64,000 bases of DNA. It comes from Prado023 sp963753075. Its GTDB lineage: Bacteria > Actinomycetota > Actinomycetes > S36-B12 > CAIYMF01. A model generated the notes under the pieces. The model had not been told where the DNA came from, did not search any database, and saw only the letters and a program-made list of their open reading frames with translations. Where the stretch lies: positions 1 to 64,000 of the forward strand of contig CAVWAR010000002.1 of the NCBI GenBank assembly GCA_963753075.1, read 5' to 3'. Positions 1 through 7,777 of the stretch are shown in pieces (position 1 is the first letter of the stretch; every line of letters begins with the position of its first letter). The position numbers and the translations under genes are program-made.

Positions 1-765
1 ATGCACCTGGCACTTGTCGCCCTCGCGATCGCCGTTGTTCTTGGCGTGACCACGGTGGCCCTGACCCCCACTAGCTTCATGCGCGGCTTGATTGTGGGGA
101 CGGGGCGTCGCGGGCACAGCCGGTGCACTCGGTGCTGCCTGTGGGATTTGGAAGCCCACCGGAACGGCGCCAACCATGATGGGCGACCTCGGCGAGCAGT
201 GGACCGCCCAGGAACTGCGCTGGTTCGCCGGTAGTGGTTGGCAGGTCGTCAACCACGTGACGCTGCCCTCACCGCCCCGGACATCGACCATGTCCTGGTG
301 CGGGGTCCCGGAGGGATGTTCGGCCATCGAGACCAAGTGGTCGGCCACACCGTGGACGGTCGACGACGCCTGCATCCGGTCCGCCGCCGGGAGCGCCTGG
401 GGGAACGCCCGACGCCTCGGGCTGTGGCAGAACCTCAAGCCAGCCCAGGTGGGCCGGGTCCGTCCGGTGGTCTTCCTCTGGGCGCCGGCGCCGGGAACTC
501 CCCCAGAGCTTCGAGGTGGCCGGCGCGACGATCGTGCCCGGGCACGCAGCGGAGGCATGGCGTCAGCAGTTGGGGGCGGGCCAGTCGGCGCCGGAGCAGA
601 TCCAGGCAGCCTGGAGCGCCCTGGACGCGCACTGCCGCAAGCGGGACCAGATCGAGCAGGGCCTCTACCCCTTGCCGATGTCGATCACCGAGCGGGCGAT
701 GTGCGTGGTCTTCGCCCGACCACGGCATGTGCCGGGCTGCTTGCTGCGGCGCGGGTGCCCAGGGT
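1..765 (+). pseudogene. Frameshifted NERD-domain (nuclease-related) membrane protein
   Basis: Pieces of one NERD-domain protein are spread over three frames. Frame 1 gives an N-terminal hydrophobic segment (1 to about 100). Frame 2 gives the GE.WTAQEL and GWQVVNHVTL block. Frame 1 then gives DIDHVLVRGPGG, frame 2 the IETKWSATPW block, and frame 3 the tail from QSFEVAGATIVPG to a stop at 763-765. The DIDHV...GPGG...IETKW series is typical of the NERD family. At least four shifts are needed (near 100, 268, 320 and 500). The first base of the window is already in frame, so the true start may lie outside. It belongs to the decayed element that ends at tRNA-Thr. Sequencing error is the alternative explanation. 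Confidence 0.7.
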
Positions 766-783
766 GACGACTCTAACCTGGGG

Positions 784-939
784 ATGGCCGCCGGCTGGGC
801 GCTGGTCCTGGCGCTGGGGGTGCTCGCCGCTCGCATCCGGCCAGCCAGATTCCTGGCGCTGGCATGGGTTGCGGGAGTTACCGTCGTCCCGGCGCGCTTC
901 GCCGGCGCCCTGCTCATGGACGTGATCAGCGCCTCGTGA
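784..939 (+). CDS. Small two-segment membrane ORF or detached NERD C-terminus
   Basis: This is a 51-codon ORF starting at ATG 784. It is almost wholly hydrophobic, with two likely membrane segments (GWALVLALGVLAA and a second one ending in ALLMDVI). It follows the broken NERD gene by 18 bases and may be that gene's displaced C-terminal anchor rather than an independent gene. No clear ribosome site was seen and no family was recognised. Confidence 0.25.
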   Translation: MAAGWALVLALGVLAARIRPARFLALAWVAGVTVVPARFAGALLMDVISAS

Positions 940-1100
940 CCGACGGTCGGCCGAGAACCGCCCAAGTTGCTCCAACCGCCCCTGCCTCAGTGGATTGTTG
1001 ATCGGCTGGGCGGTGACGTCGCCCGCTGGTAGCGGCCAGCGGGGGTCTGTAGCGGGCGCGTAGCGGGGGTCGGCGCTACACATCTGGCCTCTCCCTTGTC

Positions 1101-2300
1101 TCATTTTGACTGGTGTTGGGGGTGGGGAGGGGGTGTAGCGGGTGTAGCGGCGTTTCCGGGGATGGCGGGCAGGTACCGGTTCCAGGCATCAGCGAGGTCG
1201 GCAAGCCGGTAGGCCTTGACCACCTGGGTGCCGAGGCGGTGGTTCGCCGAGCGGACATCGAACCCGCGCAGGCGTCGGGCGAGCTGTGATGGGTCCAGCG
1301 GGCGGCCGCGGAGGTCCCGCCATGGGGACTCCTCCAGCCCCCGCAGCGCGTCACGATGGCCGCGGTCGGCATGACCTCAGGGCGGCCGGCTGCGTGAAGA
1401 TGGTGCGCAGGTCATCCAGCAGGGCGACGTTCAGGGAGGGGTGTCCGCCGCGCCCTTCTCCGACCAGGTGCAGGCAGGCATCGCGGGCGGATGCTGCCCA
1501 CCGGGGATTGATCGACTGGGCGATCGCGAGCAGGGGTTCCCACACATCTGCGGGCCGGTCCACAATCCCGGTCGGGGCAGTCGGTTCCTCGACGGCGTGA
1601 GCACCTCGAGGGCGTCTGCCAGCCGCTCACCGATGGCCAGCCCCTGCGGTTCGTGATGGCGCAACCGGTAGGGCTCAACATGCTCATCAGCGGCGCGACG
1701 GCGCATCCGGACCACGATCGAACGTGAGGCGATCGTGGCCGGCAGGTCATCGAGCCCGGCCACGGCGACCGCTGCGAACGCCGGGAACGCAGCGACCTTC
1801 TGGGACGTGCCCAGACCGACGCACCGGTAGGCGACCCCGGAGCGTCGGTGTCCGGCGTTCAGGAACCCGCGGACCTCCTCGTTGTCCTTGGCCCTGGGCC
1901 CGAAGATGGTGTCGATCTCGTCGAACAAGATGGTCGGGCGTCGGTCCAGATCAGCCACCGAGCGGAACAGCGCGGCGGGGGTGCAGTTGATCGCGTGCAT
2001 CGGGTGACGCACCAGCGAGCCGATCACCTCCAACGCCCGGGTCTTGCCGCTGCCCGGCTCCGGGGACAGGAACGCCAACCGCGGGGTGGAGTCGAACGAC
2101 TCGATCCGATACGTGTGGGCCACCCACAGCGCGGCGGACACCCGGGCGTGCTCGCTGGGCCAGGCCACGAACCGGTCCAGGAACTCCGCGACCGCGTCCA
2201 GCGCGGCGGCGGGGTCGACGTCCCGTTGAAGGCCCAGGGTCGAGCTCGCTCGGACCTGATGCGAGGGCGCTCCGGCGGGGGTGGTCGCCGGGCCATCCAT
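1101..2300 (-). pseudogene. Frameshifted DUF3631 P-loop ATPase of an integrative element
   Basis: The first 220 or so residues read cleanly from ATG 2300: an ATPase core with Walker A (PEPGSGKT), Walker B (ILFDEIDTIFG) and the following RSGVAYR block, as in DUF3631 proteins of actinobacterial prophages and integrative elements. The frame changes near 1600, where VEEPTAPTGIVDRPADVWEP continues in another frame. It changes again near 1350, where RDALRGLEESPWRDL and then FDVRSANHRLGTQVVKAYRL follow. The last frame ends in a TPATPPPHP tail at a TGA at 1101-1103, which resembles the Ala-Thr-Pro tails of this family. Two frameshifts make it a pseudogene, or two base-call errors. It lies 21 bases downstream of the excisionase-like gene, probably in one operon. 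Confidence 0.75.
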
Positions 2301-2321
2301 GGGACTGTCCGCCCGTCCGGG

Positions 2322-2534
2322 CTACGCCGCCCCACCGATCAGCTGGCGCAGCTGATCGGTGGGGATGACCAGACGGGTGCCGATCCGCAAGACGCGCAGG
2401 TCGCCGCGGTTGGCCATCGCGTAGGCCTGGCCCCGGCTGATCGACAGGATCACCGCCGCCTCGGTCACGCTCACTGTGGGCCGCGTGGACAGCAGGTCCA
2501 CCGGGTTCTCCTTGACGCTCTGTCGCTTGCTCAT
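2322..2534 (-). CDS. Excisionase-family helix-turn-helix protein
   Basis: This 70-residue protein has a MerR/excisionase-type DNA-binding domain. The VSVTEAAVILSISRGQAYAMANRG segment forms the helix-turn-helix, followed by the wing VLRIGTRLVIPTDQLRQLIG. Proteins of this kind usually direct recombination or regulate small integrative elements. The ATG at 2534 is preceded by a good ribosome site (AGGAGGTA, complement of 2541-2548). It is intact although the ATPase gene just downstream and the integrase 1 kb away are broken, so it may still act on DNA or on its own promoter. Confidence 0.7.
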   Translation of the reverse strand: MSKRQSVKENPVDLLSTRPTVSVTEAAVILSISRGQAYAMANRGDLRVLRIGTRLVIPTDQLRQLIGGAA

Positions 2535-2566
2535 CGGGACTACCTCCTGAACTGAACGTGTGACGA

Positions 2567-2595
2567 TTGACGCAGTAACCGTGCCACGACATCAT
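2567..2595 (+). promoter_or_regulatory. Predicted promoter giving a leaderless transcript
   Basis: A -35 box TTGACG (2567-2572) and a -10 box CATCAT (2590-2595) are separated by 17 bases. The ATG at 2602 lies six bases beyond the -10, so transcription would start at or next to the start codon. This favours ATG 2602 over the upstream GTG 2560 for the following gene. Confidence 0.5.
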
Positions 2596-2601
2596 GGACG
2601 C

Positions 2602-3495
2602 ATGGAAGGTGCGAATGAGTCCACGTTTCGTCCCACGCTCACTGTCTGGCCCGCCGAACCCCCGAGCCTGCCCCCGGTCGTCGTCCACGAACTGCGCCGG
2701 CTGCCCGACCACCACAGCGGCGAGTTCACCAGCTGGGACCCACAACCGAACGCGTCCCCGACGGTCGTCCTGCCCGAGGACTTCTGCCTGCGCGAAGCCC
2801 TGTCCACGGACCCCAACGACCTCGACGCGGTCTTCGACTTCGTCGCCCGCTGGGGCCGGCTCACCCCCCTCGAGGCACACCTGCGAACCCCCCTGGATTC
2901 GCTGCCGGAGAGCCTGGACTGGCTCATCCCCATGCTGGCTGACGACACCGACCGCGAGGCACTCAGCCAGATCGCGCGCACGGCGACCGACCCCGGCGCG
3001 CGATCCCCGCAGGCCCACTCCCTGGTCTGCGAAGCGCACTACCTCCGGGTCCTGCACGCCCTCGCCGGGCACGTCATCCGCAGCGCAGCCGGTGAGCCGC
3101 CGGTCGAAGCCTGGACCAACGCCGGCTTCCGCAGCGACGACCCGGAACCCTGGGGGACGTTCGTCATGACGATGAACGCCGCACTCAAACCGTTCTCCGT
3201 CCACGTCAGATACCCCGGCGCCGACACCCTGCTCGACGCACCCAGCACCTACGAGATCGCGGTCCTGCAACTCGCCCAACTCATCGCCGAAGAACGCCAC
3301 GTCCGAAACTGCGCCAACGAACGCTGCACCCGCCTATTCACCCGCCAACGCGGCCGCGCCAAGTACGACAAGACCGGCCACTCCACCGGCGTCCTCTACT
3401 GCTCCGCCCAATGCGCCAAAGCCCAAGCCGAACGCAACCGCCGAGCCCGCAAGCGGGCAGAGGGCAGCGCAGACCGTTCCAGTCGGGTGGACTGA
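2602..3495 (+). CDS. CGNR-like zinc-ribbon protein of the integrative element
   Basis: This 297-residue protein of unknown role has a cysteine-rich C-terminus, RNCANERCTRLF...GVLYCSAQCAKAQAERNR, which looks like a four-Cys zinc ribbon with a basic tail (CGNR-type). The N-terminal 200 residues are acidic and helical, with no motif I recognise. Proteins with this tail occur in actinobacterial mobile elements and are thought to bind nucleic acid; that is family knowledge, not shown here. The start was chosen because a leaderless promoter sits just upstream. The stop is one base from the integrase start, so the two were probably co-transcribed. Unlike its neighbours the reading frame is intact. 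Confidence 0.6.
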   Translation: MEGANESTFRPTLTVWPAEPPSLPPVVVHELRRLPDHHSGEFTSWDPQPNASPTVVLPEDFCLREALSTDPNDLDAVFDFVARWGRLTPLEAHLRTPLDSLPESLDWLIPMLADDTDREALSQIARTATDPGARSPQAHSLVCEAHYLRVLHALAGHVIRSAAGEPPVEAWTNAGFRSDDPEPWGTFVMTMNAALKPFSVHVRYPGADTLLDAPSTYEIAVLQLAQLIAEERHVRNCANERCTRLFTRQRGRAKYDKTGHSTGVLYCSAQCAKAQAERNRRARKRAEGSADRSSRVD

Positions 3496-3496
3496 C

Positions 3497-4595
3497 ATGC
3501 CCAGGCACGGCAAGCCGATCTACGAGGTGAAGGTCAACGGTCAGGTCCGCTGGAAGGTCTACGTATCCCGGACCCGCGGCGGGCAGCGCAAGCAGATCAC
3601 GAAGACCTTCGACAGCTACGAAGACGCCGAGCGGTTCTACGCCCAGAGCCAACTCGGCGATGTGGTGGAACGGACACGAGACACCTTCGACGATTGGGCC
3701 GGATCGATGGCTCGAGCGAAAGCGAGACGAGGCTTGCCGCCAGTCACACTCGATGGCTACGGAACGGACCTCAAGCGACCCCGCGCGGCGTTCGGTCAAG
3801 GACCGCATCCAGGAGGTGACCGAGCAGCAGATCGAGGGCGTCGTCCGCACGATGCGCGACGACGGCCTGGCCCGCCGGAGCTCAGCCAAGATGCTCACCA
3901 CACTGCGAGCGGTGTTCGACTTCGCCGTACGCAAGGGGGTGATCGGATTCAACCCCGCCAAGGACGCCACGCCCATGGGACGGCCCTCCAAGGAGCGGGA
4001 CGCCTTGACCGCGTCGGAACTGGAGAAACTGCGCAAGGCCATCGCCGGTGACCCGTGGGAGGCCTGCTGGATGCTCACCTTGGCAGGCCTTCGCCGCTCT
4101 GAGCTGCTCGGCCTGCGGTGGAGCGACTTCGACCCCGATACCGGCGAGCTCTCAGTGAGTCGAGGACGCGTGGCCAAGGGGGGAGTCGGTCAGCCCAAGA
4201 CAGCGCGCGGACGCCGAGTCTTCCCCTCGACAAGGAGCGCGTCGATCTCCTCGTCGCCTTGAGGGCCTGGCAGTCCGAGGCACTATGGAGAAGACCATGC
4301 GACCGAGGGCTTCATCCTGGTGAACGAGTTCGGGCGCCCCATGCGGCCAGAGGACTGGACCCGCAGGTGGCGGAAGCTGTGCAAGGCCACGGAGGGCGTA
4401 CGCGACGACCACACCCTTCATGCTGCACGGCACTCGACCGTGACCTTCATGCGCAACGCTGGGGTCCCGGATCACATCGTTGCCGCCTGGCATGGCCACG
4501 ATGAAGTGATCATGCGAAGGACCTACTCCCACGTCCACACCAAGCAGATGCGGTCGGCCGGCTCAGCACTCTCGTTCGGCAACACCCCGGAGTAG
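3497..4595 (+). pseudogene. int: Frameshifted tyrosine integrase
   Basis: This is a phage-type tyrosine recombinase split over three frames. The N-terminal arm-binding part (MPRHGKPIYEVKVNGQVRW...) starts at ATG 3497. The core-binding part DRIQEVTEQQIEGVV and the first catalytic box LAGLRRSELLGLRW follow in another frame after a shift near 3800. KERVDLLVALRAWQSEALW appears after a shift near 4230. The last part, after a shift near 4290, holds HAARHST, WHGHDEVIMRRTYSHV and the catalytic Tyr. All catalytic boxes survive, so decay is recent or the shifts are base errors. The gene points at the 3' end of the adjacent tRNA-Thr, the usual layout for an integrase beside its attachment site. Confidence 0.8.
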
Positions 4596-4752
4596 TCGGC
4601 CCCGACGGCGGTCCCCACGCCGGCCTGCCTTCCCGTTGTCGACCGCACGGCAGTTGCAGCGCAGCAGGTGACAGGTGCCATCCGTCAAGGGCGTCAGCAT
4701 GGGTGCTCGCTGGGTCACGCACGGGCCCCGAACGGGCACATCGCCCGAGGTC

Positions 4753-4771
4753 GTAGTTACTTTGTAGTTAC
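4753..4771. repeat. Direct repeat GTAGTTAC near the integrase end
   Basis: Two exact copies of GTAGTTAC (4753-4760 and 4764-4771) are separated by TTT, giving an 11-base period. They lie between the integrase stop and the tRNA-Thr gene, a 238-base stretch with no gene. Short direct repeats here fit arm-type integrase or excisionase binding sites beside attL/attR; that is inference. Confidence 0.4.
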
Positions 4772-4833
4772 CTGACCGAATCCCCCAGGGGTATCCGATC
4801 AGGTCCCAAACCGACCTCTGACCTGCGACGATA

Positions 4834-4909
4834 TGGAGCCGACGCCCGGACTCGAACCGGGAACCACCTGTTTACAAGACAGGTGCGCTGCCAATTGCGC
4901 CACGCCGGC
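4834..4909 (-). tRNA. tRNA-Thr (anticodon TGT), CCA encoded
   Basis: On the minus strand the acceptor stem GCCGGCG pairs with CGTCGGC (one G-U), followed by a T discriminator and an encoded CCA (4836-4834). The anticodon arm CCTGT-CTTGTAA-ACAGG gives anticodon TGT, which reads ACA (Thr). The T arm carries GGTTCGAGTCC. The 3' end faces the integrase, so this tRNA is the likely attachment site of the decayed element. I saw no second copy of the 3' end between 1 and 4833, so the other junction probably lies beyond the left edge. Confidence 0.95.
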
Positions 4910-5032
4910 AATGCCCGATAAGGGTAGAGCACCCCCCCGCCCCTGCTGCATGTTGGCCATTGGCACGTTCGCGCGCGATGATGCGCGGTGATGCCGGATC
5001 ATCGGTGCCGAGGGGCGGAGGGTGGCGAAGTC

Positions 5033-6304
5033 ATGCGCGCAGGGGTGTCCACAGCAGCATTGGCGCTGTGCGGGCTGTTGCTGGCCGCGTGCGGATCGTC
5101 GGGTGGCGACACCGCCGACCCGTCGGCTGAGCCCAGCGCCAGCGGATCGCCGGGAGCCACCTCCTCGATCCTCATCTGGTCCGACGCGGCCCACGCCGAC
5201 GCACTGGCGGCCTCGGCGGCCGCACATCAGGAGGCGACCGGTGTGGCCGTCGAGATCGAGACCGTCGGCGCCGATCTGGCCGACGTGCGCGACCAGTTCG
5301 TCCAGCTGGCCCCCCAGGGCCAGGGTCCGGACCTGCTGGTCGGACAGAGCGACTGGGTGGGACAACTGGCAGCCTACGGCGTGCTGGCCCCCGTGGATCT
5401 CGCCGGTCGGACCGCCAGCTTCCGGTCGGTGTCGACAGAGGCATTCACCTATCAGGGCCGCACCTACGGGCTCCCGTTCGCGACCGACAACGTCGGCCTG
5501 CTGCGCAACACCGATCTCGCACCGGACACCCCTGAGTCGATCGAGGTGATGGCGCGAACAGGTCTCGAGCTGGCCGACGAGAACGGCAAGATCGTGCCGA
5601 TCGCCCTCCCCGTGGGACCCGCTGGGGATGCCTACCACTGGTATCCGTTCTACAGCGCCGGCGGCGGGCAGATCTTCGGCAGCGACCCACAGGGCGGGTA
5701 CACCGCAGACCAGGTGGAGGTCGGCCAGCGCGGCAGCATCGTCGCAGCCAGGCAGTTGGCCCGGCTCACCAAGGACGGCGCGCTGGATGCCGGCCTCACC
5801 GCCGATGACGCCCTGGCGTCCTTCACGGCGGGCCGGTCGCCCTACCTCATCGCAGGGCCGCAATCCATCGATGTCGTGCGCCAGTCGGGCGTGCCCTTCG
5901 TCGTTGAGGCCGTGCCCGGCTTCGATGACGTGCTCGGCTCACGCAGCCAGGCCCTCGTCAGCGCCCAGGGCCTGCTCCAGTCGGCCTTCGCCAGGAACCC
6001 AGCGGGCGCCAGCCAGTACCTGGCCACAACGGCCATGACCACCACCGTGATGAGCACGCTGGCAGCCCCCGGCGGCTTGGCACCAGCGTGGATCGCCTCC
6101 TACGAGTTGGCCTCGTCCGACGCAGTGATCACAGGCTTCGGCGGCTATGCCGATACCTCGGCGCCACTGCCCAACCTCGCGCAGATGGACCTCGTCTGGG
6201 CGCCGCTGGGCCAAGCCCAGGCCGATGTCATGGGCGGTGCTGACCCACGACGCACGATGCGGGCCGCCGGGGAGCAGATCCAGGCCGGCATCGATACCGG
6301 ATGA
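5033..6304 (+). CDS. Sugar ABC transporter substrate-binding lipoprotein (MalE-like, copy 1)
   Basis: This 423-residue extracellular binding protein belongs to the maltose/maltodextrin type of family 1 binding proteins. The signal peptide ends in the lipobox LLLAAC, so the mature protein is lipid-anchored outside the membrane. The block GDAYHWYPFYSAGGGQIFG is shared with the next gene (GDAYHWYPLYSANGGYIFG), showing a tandem duplication. ATG 5033 was chosen for the signal peptide and a purine-rich ribosome site (GGAGGGTGG). It is followed by a separate promoter and operator, so its expression need not match that of the malE2-F-G operon. The substrate is inferred from the neighbouring GH13 enzyme and MalFG. 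Confidence 0.8.
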   Translation: MRAGVSTAALALCGLLLAACGSSGGDTADPSAEPSASGSPGATSSILIWSDAAHADALAASAAAHQEATGVAVEIETVGADLADVRDQFVQLAPQGQGPDLLVGQSDWVGQLAAYGVLAPVDLAGRTASFRSVSTEAFTYQGRTYGLPFATDNVGLLRNTDLAPDTPESIEVMARTGLELADENGKIVPIALPVGPAGDAYHWYPFYSAGGGQIFGSDPQGGYTADQVEVGQRGSIVAARQLARLTKDGALDAGLTADDALASFTAGRSPYLIAGPQSIDVVRQSGVPFVVEAVPGFDDVLGSRSQALVSAQGLLQSAFARNPAGASQYLATTAMTTTVMSTLAAPGGLAPAWIASYELASSDAVITGFGGYADTSAPLPNLAQMDLVWAPLGQAQADVMGGADPRRTMRAAGEQIQAGIDTG

Positions 6305-6352
6305 CCAGAGCCCCCTCGCGTTGCTTCCCCGGAGCATCAGGGAACAGACTGC

Positions 6353-6372
6353 GTTGACAACGATTTGGTAAC
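6353..6372. promoter_or_regulatory. Inverted-repeat operator overlapping a -35 box
   Basis: The 20-base element GTTGACAACGATTTGGTAAC has the symmetry GTTnnCAA-N4-TTGnnAAC. It overlaps a consensus -35 box TTGACA (6354-6359); the -10 is less clear (CACTTT, 6377-6382). The position suggests a repressor site for the malE2-malF-malG operon. No regulator gene lies next to it. A LacI-type sugar repressor elsewhere is the natural candidate, but this is inference. Confidence 0.5.
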
Positions 6373-6493
6373 GGATCACTTTCAGGTCATCTAGCACTGG
6401 CCCGCGCCTCGCACACCGGCTGCCTCCGGTGCATGATGCATACCAGCGGGGCCCTGAAGGCTTCGTGTACCACTCACCAGAAACGGAGCATCC

Positions 6494-7738
6494 ATGCGCC
6501 GCACCACCAAAGCCGGGGCTGCAGCAGCCAGCCTCGCCCTCCTGCTCGCTGCGTGCAGCAGCGGCAGCGACACCGCCACTGAAGCCTCGAGCGAAGCGCC
6601 AGCGGCGGGCTCGGGGACGTTCACCATCTGGGCCGATGAGGTCCGCACCGCCCCGATCCAGGCCGAGTGCGACAAGTTCGCCGAGGCCAACGGCATCACC
6701 TGTGAGGTCGTCCAGATCGATTTCGGCGAGATCCGCGCCAATGTCGTCCAGGGCAACCAGACCGGTGACGTCCCCGACCTGTTCATCGGCGCCCACGACT
6801 GGCTCGGTGAGCTGGTCACCAACGGTGTCGTGACACCGTTCGACCTGGGCTCGAAGGCAGCAAACTTCAGCGAGGTCTCCGTTGCGGCCGTCGCCTATGA
6901 CGGAAGCAGCTACGGCGTTCCCTACGCCGTGGAGAACGTTGCTCTGCTGACCAACCCGGCCCTGTCCCCGGAGTGCCCAGCGTCCCTGGACGACCTCGTC
7001 TCCCAGGGAGAGAAGCTGAGGGAGGACGGCGACGCGTCGCTGCCGCTCGCCCTCCAGATCGGCGCAGAGGGTGACGCGTACCACTGGTACCCGCTGTACA
7101 GCGCCAATGGCGGCTACATCTTCGGCCAGAACGCGGATGGCTCGACCAACGTCGAGGACATGGGCGTCGGCCAGGCCGGCTCCATCGCCGCCGCGGAGAG
7201 TCTCCAGATGATGGCGGACAAGAAGCTGATCAAGGCCTCCGTGACCGGTGACATCGCCAAGGAGTCCTACAACAGCGGTGATTCCGCGTGGTTCATCACG
7301 GGCCCGTGGAACGTCCCGGACGCCCTTGCCGCAGTTCCTGACACCATCGTCTGCCCGGTGCCGGACGGCCCGAGCACCTCGTCGGCGTTCATCGGCGTCC
7401 AGACGATGTTCATCCCCACCAAGGCAGCCAACGCCCTGATCGCGCAGACGTTCCTCAACGACTACGTGATGACCACAGAGTTCATGGATGCCATCTACGC
7501 AGCCGATCCGCGCCCGCCGGCCTGGACCGAATCTGCGGAGAAGGTGTCTGCCGACCCGATCGTCGCCGGCTTCATCGAGTATGGCCTGCAGGGCATCCCG
7601 CAGCCGTCAGTGCCGGAGATGGGGGCAGTCTGGGAGTCCCTCGGCCTGGCCGAGTTCAAGGTCGCATCGGGCGAGGACCCGACCACGACCATGACCGAGG
7701 CTGGCGACGCCATCACGACGACCATCGCCGCGTCGTAG
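6494..7738 (+). CDS. malE: Maltodextrin ABC transporter substrate-binding lipoprotein (MalE-like, copy 2)
   Basis: This 414-residue binding lipoprotein has an N-terminal signal with lipobox LLLAAC and a Ser/Ala-rich linker. The mature domain starts at GTFTIWADEVRTAPI. Motifs TGDVPDLFIGAHDWLGELV and GDAYHWYPLYS are characteristic of MalE-type maltose/maltodextrin binding proteins. It delivers sugar to the permeases encoded 40 bases downstream and should be in the same transcript (malE-malF-malG-GH13-ATPase). It is a paralogue of the gene at 5033. Ligand specificity cannot be read from sequence; malto-oligosaccharide is inferred from the operon. Confidence 0.88.
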   Translation: MRRTTKAGAAAASLALLLAACSSGSDTATEASSEAPAAGSGTFTIWADEVRTAPIQAECDKFAEANGITCEVVQIDFGEIRANVVQGNQTGDVPDLFIGAHDWLGELVTNGVVTPFDLGSKAANFSEVSVAAVAYDGSSYGVPYAVENVALLTNPALSPECPASLDDLVSQGEKLREDGDASLPLALQIGAEGDAYHWYPLYSANGGYIFGQNADGSTNVEDMGVGQAGSIAAAESLQMMADKKLIKASVTGDIAKESYNSGDSAWFITGPWNVPDALAAVPDTIVCPVPDGPSTSSAFIGVQTMFIPTKAANALIAQTFLNDYVMTTEFMDAIYAADPRPPAWTESAEKVSADPIVAGFIEYGLQGIPQPSVPEMGAVWESLGLAEFKVASGEDPTTTMTEAGDAITTTIAAS

Positions 7739-7777
7739 TAGTCAGGGCACCGCTGATCACGACCTGATCACGAAGGG

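Noticed and set aside
4799..5863. A 354-codon minus-strand frame covering tRNA-Thr
   Set aside because: It reads through the tRNA (the GVAQLAAHLSCKQ stretch is tRNA translated) and is antisense to the binding lipoprotein.
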